Source: Streptomyces kaniharaensis
Lineage (GTDB): Bacteria > Actinomycetota > Actinomycetes > Streptomycetales > Streptomycetaceae
Direction: 5' to 3'
NCBI RefSeq assembly: GCF_009569385.1
Contig: NZ_WBOF01000002.1
Location: 496,001-560,000 of the forward strand
DNA: 64,000 bases
The notes below the pieces were generated by a model. That model was not told the origin of the DNA, did no database searches, and saw nothing but the letters and a program-made list of their open reading frames with translations. Shown piece after piece: positions 58,542-64,000 of the stretch (the first letter of the stretch is position 1; each line of letters opens with the position of its first letter). Made by a program: the position numbers and the translations under genes.

Positions 58542-59376
58542 TACTCCAGGTGTAGATCGTGATGCTCATGTCTGGGCTGCGGCTTGTCGACGGTAATGGC
58601 TGGCCCGTGATCGTGCTTGATGGCGGCGTCGCCAGTCGGACCAGCCGATCCGACGAGTGAGGTCGTTCATTGGCCGGACGGTGATGGTGAGGAACAGGTG
58701 CTGGATCTCGTTGCAGGTCAGCGGGATCAGGTCGTCCGAACCAGTGCGCCGTGCGTGCTCGTCTGCGCGGACGACGGCGAGGAAGGCGTGAGCGAGCATG
58801 GCGAGGGTGACCCAGCGGCTCCAGGACGGGTAGCGGCGGACCTGGTGTTCATCGAGTCCGGCCAGCCCCTTCCCAGCTAGGGCGACCTGGGAGTTCTCGA
58901 TCCGGCCAGCGGTTCCGGTGTAATTGCGCTGGAGCCCTACGGTGCGGGTGCCCTTCTTCACGTCGCCGGTCTCGTCCACGACCAGGACCGCCTCCTCGTC
59001 GTGGAGATGCTCCACGACGTACTCGCGCACATCGTCACGCACCGCATCGGCGTCCCAAGACGCCCTGCATGGCAGATGCTGCATGCGGCGCGGATTCCCC
59101 GGCCCACTCCGCGATCGTCCAGCGGTTCTTGCGCGGCAGGTCCGACAGCAGGCCCAGCACCAACCGCCCGGCGCGCAGCCGGGGTTCGACCCGGGCGAAG
59201 CGGCCCGCGATACGGCCCATGGCCACCTCGAACGCATCCCGCCAACGGCTGGATCTATGCTGTGACCTGCGGTCACCGTCTCATCGTCAGTCCACACAAC
59301 TCACGATGATCAACGGTGGCCGCACCCGTATCCACACCGGACCGGACCAGCAAGATCACAATCTACAGCTGGAGTA
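58542..59376 (-). mobile_element. IS701-family element with internal deletion
   Basis: Ends TACTCCAGGTGTAGATCGTG and, reverse complemented from 59376, TACTCCAGCTGTAGATTGTG form about 22-base inverted repeats (20 of 22 positions). The 835-base length is about half of a complete element. The transposase inside lacks its central domain. Confidence 0.75.
58566..59290 (-). pseudogene. IS701-family transposase, central domain deleted
   Basis: Minus strand blocks: VEPRLRAGRLVLGLLSDLPR, KNRWTIAEWAGESAPHAASA, then after a frame change WDADAVRDDVREYVVEHLHD, EEAVLVVDETGDVKKGTRTV (first catalytic Asp), GLQRNYTGTAGRIENSQVAL, then directly GKGLAGLDEHQVRRYPSWSR and SWSRWVTLAMLAHAFLAVVR, IPLTCNEIQHLFLTITVRP. 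The middle with the second Asp is absent. It cannot transpose. Confidence 0.8.
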
Positions 59377-59467
59377 CTAATACTCCAGCAGGACTTCGAC
59401 GTTTTGCCTGTTCAGAGGGCTGCGCGGTGGAGTGTAGTGGGCTGGTGCTCCATCAGGGGCGGTCTTC
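59377..59467. other. junction between two IS701-type elements
   Basis: CTAA at 59377-59380 separates the right end of the deleted element from another TACTCCAGCAGGAC at 59381, the likely left end of the next transposase. The two ends make a palindrome GGAGTACTAATACTCC. Confidence 0.5.
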
Positions 59468-60574
59468 ATGGGACCGCCCCTCGATCGTGTGCAGCCGGCG
59501 TTGATAGTGGCAGCGGCGGGGCAGCCTCTCGTCGTGATCAACGAGCCTGAAGCCGAGACCTGGGACCACGAACTCGAAGACCCCTTCCTCCGTGTCGGCC
59601 ACCGATTCAGCCGCGTGGAGCCGCGCCGCCGGATGCGCGATTACGTTCGCGGCCTGCTTGGTCCGGTGGGCCGCAAGAACGGCTGGCAGCTGGCCGAATA
59701 CGCAGGTCACGCCACCCCTGGCGGCCTGCAGCACCTGCTCGCCGGCTCCCGCTGGGACGCGGACGAGATCCGCGACGAGCTCCAGCACTACGTCGCCGAA
59801 CGACTCGGGGAGGACAGCGGAGTCCTGATCATCGACGACACCGGCTTCGTGAAGAAGGGCACCACCTCCGCAGGCGTGCAGCGCCAGTACTCCGGCACCG
59901 CCGGCCGCACCGAGAACTGCCAAATCGGGGTCTTCGCCGCCTACGCCTCCGCCCGTGGTCGCGCCCTGGTGGACCGGGACCTTTATCTACCCAAGTCCTG
60001 GACCGAGGACCGGGAGCGCTGCCGCGCCGCGAAGATCCCCGACGATCGGGACTTCCGCACCAAGGGCGGCCTCGCCAAGGCCCTGGTGTTGCGGGCACTC
60101 GCCTCCCCGCTGCCCATCGCCTGGGTCACCGCGGACTCGGCCTACGGACAGGAGGGACGCTTCCGTCGGCTGTTGGAACAGTCCGGCGTCGGCTACGTCC
60201 TGGCAGTGCCCAAGTCCCAATTCAGCGTGGGCTGTCCACGCATCGACTGGCTGTTTGCCCAGGCCCCGGCCGAGGCCTGGGAGCGGATCTCATGTGGCGA
60301 TGGCGCCAAGGGGCCGCGCATCTACGACTGGGCGGCTATCCGGCTGCCCGCCGTAACGGAGTTCGACTACCAGGACGAGACCCCGGCCCGCCAGCGGTGG
60401 GCGCTGGCCCGCCGCAGCCTGAGCAAGCCCGACGACAACGGCGACGGCCACGCCGACTACATCCTCACCGACCCCACCACCCACGCCGCCACCGTCTACC
60501 TCTGGAACGGCGGCGACGGCAACGGCGGCTGGCAGCCCCTCAGCCAGGTCGCCACCGGCGTCGCCATCAACTGA
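59468..60574 (+). pseudogene. IS701-family transposase fused to an FG-GAP tail
   Basis: ATG 59468: VAAAGQPLVVINEPEAETWD, HRFSRVEPRRRMRDYVRGLL, GPVGRKNGWQLAEYAGHATP, WDADEIRDELQHYVAERLGE, GVLIIDDTGFVKKGTTSAGV (first Asp), LPIAWVTADSAYGQEGRFRR (second Asp), ISCGDGAKGPRIYDWAAIRL. At about 60430, after RRSLSKPD, it switches to DNGDGHADYILTDPTTHAAT, VYLWNGGDGNGGWQPLSQVA, the FG-GAP/VCBS repeat of secreted Streptomyces proteins. The transposase C-terminus with the catalytic Glu is lost. The frame is open, so a chimeric protein could be produced. Confidence 0.75.
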
Positions 60575-60583
60575 CGCTGTACC

Positions 60584-60632
60584 CGGCCCGCGGTGCCGTC
60601 AGGGGCCAGGCCTCTGACGGCACCGCGGGCCG
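60584..60632. terminator. bidirectional terminator
   Basis: A perfect 19-base stem CGGCCCGCGGTGCCGTCAG with its complement around an 11-base loop. It sits 10 bases after the FG-GAP frame and 18 bases after the SARP stop on the opposite strand, so it can serve both. Confidence 0.8.
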
Positions 60633-60649
60633 CCGCTTCTCCATCTCTC

Positions 60650-63583
60650 TCAGAAGTCTCCGGAGCCGACCTTCTCGATGGTGGCGAGGATGTCGTGGGC
60701 CTCGGTGAGCCACTGGCCGAGGTGGTGGCGGTCGGCGAGGTCGATGGCTTGGCGGACGCGGGCGCGGGCTTGCGGCCACTCGGTGAAGTGGACGTGGGTG
60801 CGGGCCATGATGATGAGGGTGTCGGCCAGGTAGGCGACGTTGCCGATCCGCTCGAAGAGGTCGACGGATTCGTCGAGCGTGGTGAAGGCCTCGTCGCGTC
60901 GGCCGAGGGCACGCAGGACGTCGCCGAGGTTGGAGAGCGTGATGGCGATGCTGTTGGTGTCGTCGCGCTCGCGCCACAGGGCGAGGGCCTCGCGGTAGTG
61001 GGCTTCCGCGTCCGCGTGGTGGCCGGCCTCCCGGAGGGCGTCGGCCAGCCCGCTGATCAAGAAGGCGGCTGGTTGGCGGCTGCCGCTGGTTCGCCGGTGG
61101 TGGTCGAGGGCCGCGCGGGCGTGGGCGAGGGCCCGGTCAGGTTGGCCGTCGAGGCTGTAGGCGATCGAGAGGTTCGAGCGAACCCAGACGCTGTTCTCCG
61201 GGTCCTCGGAATCGGTGAGTGCGAGGGCCTCCTGGAGGGCCTGGATCGATTTGTCAAGGCGGCGGGCCATGCCGTGGCAAACGCCCAGGGTGCGCAGGAC
61301 CCAGGTGCGGCCGAGGCGGTCGTCGTGCTGCTCGGTGATGCGCAGCGCGTGGTTGAGGTGTTCTTCCCACTGGCCGGTCCACCAGTAGGTGCGCATGTAG
61401 CCGAAGAGCCAGACGGCCAAGCGCCAGGCGAGGTCGGGCCGGGGGCCTTGGCCGGCCTGCCGGATGGCCTCGCCGATGTTGGGTAGTTCCTGGCGGCACC
61501 AGGCGAGGGCCTCGGCCTCGTCGATGAAGACCGGCAGGGAAGCGGGTGGTGCCTGGTCTAGGCGGGGTGGTGTCTGGCCGCAGTCGCGCATCGCGTCGCG
61601 GACGCTCTCCAGGGCGAGCGCGTACCAGATGCCCAGGCGCAGCGGGGCCTCCTCGCGTGTCTGGGCGGGCTCATCGGTGTGGGCGCTCTCGGCGGCGTAC
61701 TCGGCGAGCAGGTCGTGGAGGCGGTAGCGCAGCGGGGCTGGGGTTTGCAGCAGGTGGGCGTCGACGAGGCGTTCCAGCAGGTCTTCTGCCTCGGCGGGGG
61801 TTCGGTCCAACAGGGCGGCGGCGCTGGCGGGGCCGATCTCGTATTGCGGGCACAGGCCCAGCAGGCGGAAGGCGCGGGCGGTTTCGCGCTCCGCCTGCTC
61901 GTCGCTGTCGCGCAGCGCGAGGTAGCTGGAGGCGAAGGTGGCCCGCACCTCCAACCGGCCCGCGCTCAGCGCCTCCAGACGTCCCGGGCCGCCGGTGCCG
62001 AGGCGGTCGGCGAGGGTGGCCAGCGACCAGGCGGGGCGGGCGGCGAGGCGGGCTCCGGCGATCCGCAGGGCCAGCGGCAGGCCCGCGCAGGCAGCCAGGA
62101 TGCGCAAGGCGCCGTCGAGATCCCGCTGCACGCGGTCACAGCCGCACATGGCGGACAGCAGCGCGCGCTGCTCCTCAGTGTCCATGGGGGCGAGCGGTAT
62201 GTGGTGGGCGGCGGGCAGGTCCGTGAGGGTGGTGCGGCTGGTGACGATCACGGCACTGGCGCCCGAGCCCGGCAGCAGCGGGAGCACCTGATCGCTGTCG
62301 CGGGCGTTGTCGAGGAGCAACAGCACGCGCCGGCTGGCGAGCACCGTGCGCAGGAGCGCGGCGCGGTCGTCGGTGTGGTCAGGCAGCGGCTGCACGCTCG
62401 CGCCGGACGCTGCCGGGTTCAGGTCGGCCAGGACGGTGGCGAGCACCTCGTGAGTCGAGCGCGGGGTGCCGGCGCCGAAGCCGCGTAGGTCGAGGTGGAG
62501 TTGCCCGTCGGGGAACCTGTCGCACACCAGGTGGGCGGCATGGACGGCGAGGGCGCTCTTGCCGACCCCGCCCATGCCCGTGACGGTCACCGCCTGCGGG
62601 CCGTCGCCGTCCGCCGCACGATCGAGCAGTCGGCACAGCTCATGCAGTTCCTCCTGGCGGCCGGTGAAGAACGCGGCATCCGCGGGTAGTTGGGCGGGTA
62701 CGGCGGCCGGGTCGGGACCGGCTGGACCTGCCCGGTCGATGCTTCCCGTCACAGGTCCGGTGGTGTCCTGCGCGGTGGTGCGCGCGACGGGCGCGATAGT
62801 GCGCATGGAAACGGCCGGGGCCGCGGACAGCTGCTGCAGGAGGGCCGGATCGCCGGTGAGCACCTGCCGGTGGACGGCGAGCAGGGCCGGCCCCGGATCG
62901 ATGCCGAGTTCGTCGGCCAGCGTCGCCCGAGTGGTCTCGAATGCTTCAAGTGCCTCGGCCTGGCGTCCGCTACGGTAAAGCGCGGTGACCAGTTGGACGT
63001 GCAGTGGCTCGTGCAGGGGGTGCCGAGTGGCCCACCGGCTGAGCTCAGGGGTGACCTCGGTGTGCCGCCCCAGGTGCAGTTCGGCCTCGAAGTGCCATTC
63101 GAGTGCCTGTAGGTGCGCCTGACTCAGGTGACGGACCTCGGCTTCCAGCGTGTGCAGGTCCGGAAGGTCCGACAATGGCTGGTCACGCCAGAGCGCAAGC
63201 GCGGCAGCGGTGAACCCACTGACCTCCGGCCAGTCAGGGTTCGCGCGGGCTTCGCGGGCACGGCCGAGCAACTCGGTGAACTCCTGGACGTCCAACTCCC
63301 CGTCGGCCACACGCAGAACCAGACCGTGCGGGGTCGAGGACAGCCGTGAGCCCCCGTGATCGCTCAGCCGTCTCCGCAGCCCCGCGACGTGGTTGTGCAA
63401 CGAGGAGACCGCCGTCGCCGGCGGCTCCTCACCCCACAAGGCGCCCTGCAGACTGCCCAGCGACACCACCCGGTTGGCCCGGAACAGCAGCGCAGCCAGC
63501 AACGCCCGGCTCTTGGCGCCACTGAGCTGCACCACCCGATCGCCCTCACGGACCACGAGCGGGCCGAGCAGGCTGAATCGCAT
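60650..63583 (-). CDS. AfsR/SARP-type regulator with BTAD, NB-ARC and TPR domains, 977 aa
   Basis: ATG 63583 with GGGGGGAAAG upstream. Winged helix (1-92) VVQLSGAKSRALLAALLFRA, AVSSLHNHVAGLRRRLSDHG; BTAD (95-250) ALALWRDQPLSDLPDLHTLE, GRQAEALEAFETTRATLADE; NB-ARC (about 305-570) with VTVTGMGGVGKSALAVHAAH (Walker A), RVLLLLDNARDSDQVLPLLP (Walker B) and GLPLALRIAGARLAARPAWS; TPR region (about 730-970) SIQALQEALALTDSEDPENS, LDGQPDRALAHARAALDHHR, GRRDEAFTTLDESVDLFERI. Such proteins activate antibiotic gene clusters after ATP binding. No biosynthetic cluster is in the window; its targets may lie beyond the right edge or elsewhere. Confidence 0.93.
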   Translation of the reverse strand: MRFSLLGPLVVREGDRVVQLSGAKSRALLAALLFRANRVVSLGSLQGALWGEEPPATAVSSLHNHVAGLRRRLSDHGGSRLSSTPHGLVLRVADGELDVQEFTELLGRAREARANPDWPEVSGFTAAALALWRDQPLSDLPDLHTLEAEVRHLSQAHLQALEWHFEAELHLGRHTEVTPELSRWATRHPLHEPLHVQLVTALYRSGRQAEALEAFETTRATLADELGIDPGPALLAVHRQVLTGDPALLQQLSAAPAVSMRTIAPVARTTAQDTTGPVTGSIDRAGPAGPDPAAVPAQLPADAAFFTGRQEELHELCRLLDRAADGDGPQAVTVTGMGGVGKSALAVHAAHLVCDRFPDGQLHLDLRGFGAGTPRSTHEVLATVLADLNPAASGASVQPLPDHTDDRAALLRTVLASRRVLLLLDNARDSDQVLPLLPGSGASAVIVTSRTTLTDLPAAHHIPLAPMDTEEQRALLSAMCGCDRVQRDLDGALRILAACAGLPLALRIAGARLAARPAWSLATLADRLGTGGPGRLEALSAGRLEVRATFASSYLALRDSDEQAERETARAFRLLGLCPQYEIGPASAAALLDRTPAEAEDLLERLVDAHLLQTPAPLRYRLHDLLAEYAAESAHTDEPAQTREEAPLRLGIWYALALESVRDAMRDCGQTPPRLDQAPPASLPVFIDEAEALAWCRQELPNIGEAIRQAGQGPRPDLAWRLAVWLFGYMRTYWWTGQWEEHLNHALRITEQHDDRLGRTWVLRTLGVCHGMARRLDKSIQALQEALALTDSEDPENSVWVRSNLSIAYSLDGQPDRALAHARAALDHHRRTSGSRQPAAFLISGLADALREAGHHADAEAHYREALALWRERDDTNSIAITLSNLGDVLRALGRRDEAFTTLDESVDLFERIGNVAYLADTLIIMARTHVHFTEWPQARARVRQAIDLADRHHLGQWLTEAHDILATIEKVGSGDF

Positions 63584-63643
63584 GACTTTCCCCCCTACGA
63601 AAACCACACGACCAACGCTGTGTGGATCACCCGTGAACGGATG

Positions 63644-63943
63644 CTATCGAGGAGATCCACTTGTTATCGATACACACCACCGGCACCCACACGTCGTCGC
63701 TCCACAGTGTGGTGTCTCGGGCCAGTGTGCGGGTGACGCGGCGGATGCGTGCCGCAGCCAGCGGGCCTCGGAGGTGAAGCCGAGCATCGCCTGCATCATT
63801 GCCATGGTCACCAGTTCCGCGTCGCTGAGCCGCGGCGCGATGCCCACCACAGGCCGGCAAGGGGCGAGCTGCGGTGCTTCCTTCAGCAGGTCATCGATCT
63901 TGACGTAGAGTGCGGTAGCGAGGGATTCCAACTCTGTCTTCAC
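63644..63943 (-). pseudogene. IS982-family transposase N-terminal fragment with internal deletion
   Basis: ATG 63943: MKTELESLATALYVKIDDLL, KEAPQLAPCRPVVGIAPRLS, DAELVTMAMMQAMLGFTSEA, RWLRHA; then in another frame RRVTRTLARDTTLWSDDVWV (catalytic region). The middle of the N-terminal domain is missing. Same family as the relics at 42841-42890, 43830-43936 and 45655-45760. Confidence 0.8.
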
Positions 63944-64000
63944 ACACTGACGTTGGACTCCCTCCTCCGATGCGCGCAGGCGATCCGTCCTGTCTCGGAG

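Overview
The window is high-GC actinomycete DNA, most likely from a Streptomyces or Kitasatospora chromosome arm. Lineage markers include a WhiB-like protein, an AfsR/SARP regulator with NB-ARC and TPR domains, a mycothiol-dependent maleylpyruvate isomerase-type protein, an HU protein of the Streptomyces HupA type, a CGNR zinc-finger protein, a SpoIIE-type phosphatase and ALF-repeat secreted proteins. No rRNA, intact tRNA or CRISPR array was seen. The landscape is accessory: single metabolic genes paired with local regulators, separated by decayed transposons, truncated genes and remnants of an integrative element.

Layout. 1-9120: gene fragments (IS3, nitronate monooxygenase, alpha/beta hydrolase, integrase, Tn3 and IS5 pieces), a small catabolic pair (SgcJ/EcaC-like and muconolactone isomerase-like), an MFS exporter divergent from a DUF5937-type ArsR regulator, and an intact IS1380-family element inserted into the 3' end of a whiB-like gene. 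9117-22000: a lipoprotein, a DUF3592 protein, a phosphoribosyltransferase, an RNA 2',3'-cyclic phosphodiesterase, membrane and hypothetical proteins, a decayed beta-propeller gene, a kinase remnant and an HU gene. 21718-31310: regulator/target modules, namely HxlR with an imine-reductase-like dehydrogenase, MarR with a secreted peptide, and TetR with an FAD monooxygenase, among IS4, IS30 and IS701 debris.

31738-40348: a MerR regulator, an overlapping pair of unknown small genes, a cold-shock gene with a terminator-like leader hairpin, a decayed SprT-like protein from an integrative element, a toxin-antitoxin pair (PIN toxin) with a palindromic operator, and a GAF-SpoIIE phosphatase. 40380-46520: helicase pieces in opposing orientations, a frameshifted copy of the lipoprotein at 10060-10815, a SAM methyltransferase, and an IS5-type element with about 107-bp terminal repeats and a passenger gene, inserted inside an IS982 transposase relic.

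45932-64000: a CGNR protein divergent from an MFS exporter around a 13-bp-arm palindrome, a 1331-residue secreted polymorphic toxin (ALF repeats, Ala-rich stalk, HINT, C-terminal toxin) overlapping its putative immunity gene and followed by a perfect 18-bp terminator, a secreted protease-like protein lacking catalytic residues, a GNAT gene bracketed by IS701-type ends, a transposase fused to an FG-GAP tail, and the SARP regulator.

Functional themes are divergent regulator/efflux or regulator/enzyme modules with visible operators, antagonism and self-maintenance (polymorphic toxin, PIN system), and heavy IS-driven remodelling. Functions are inferred from recognised motifs and family resemblance; no database search was run.
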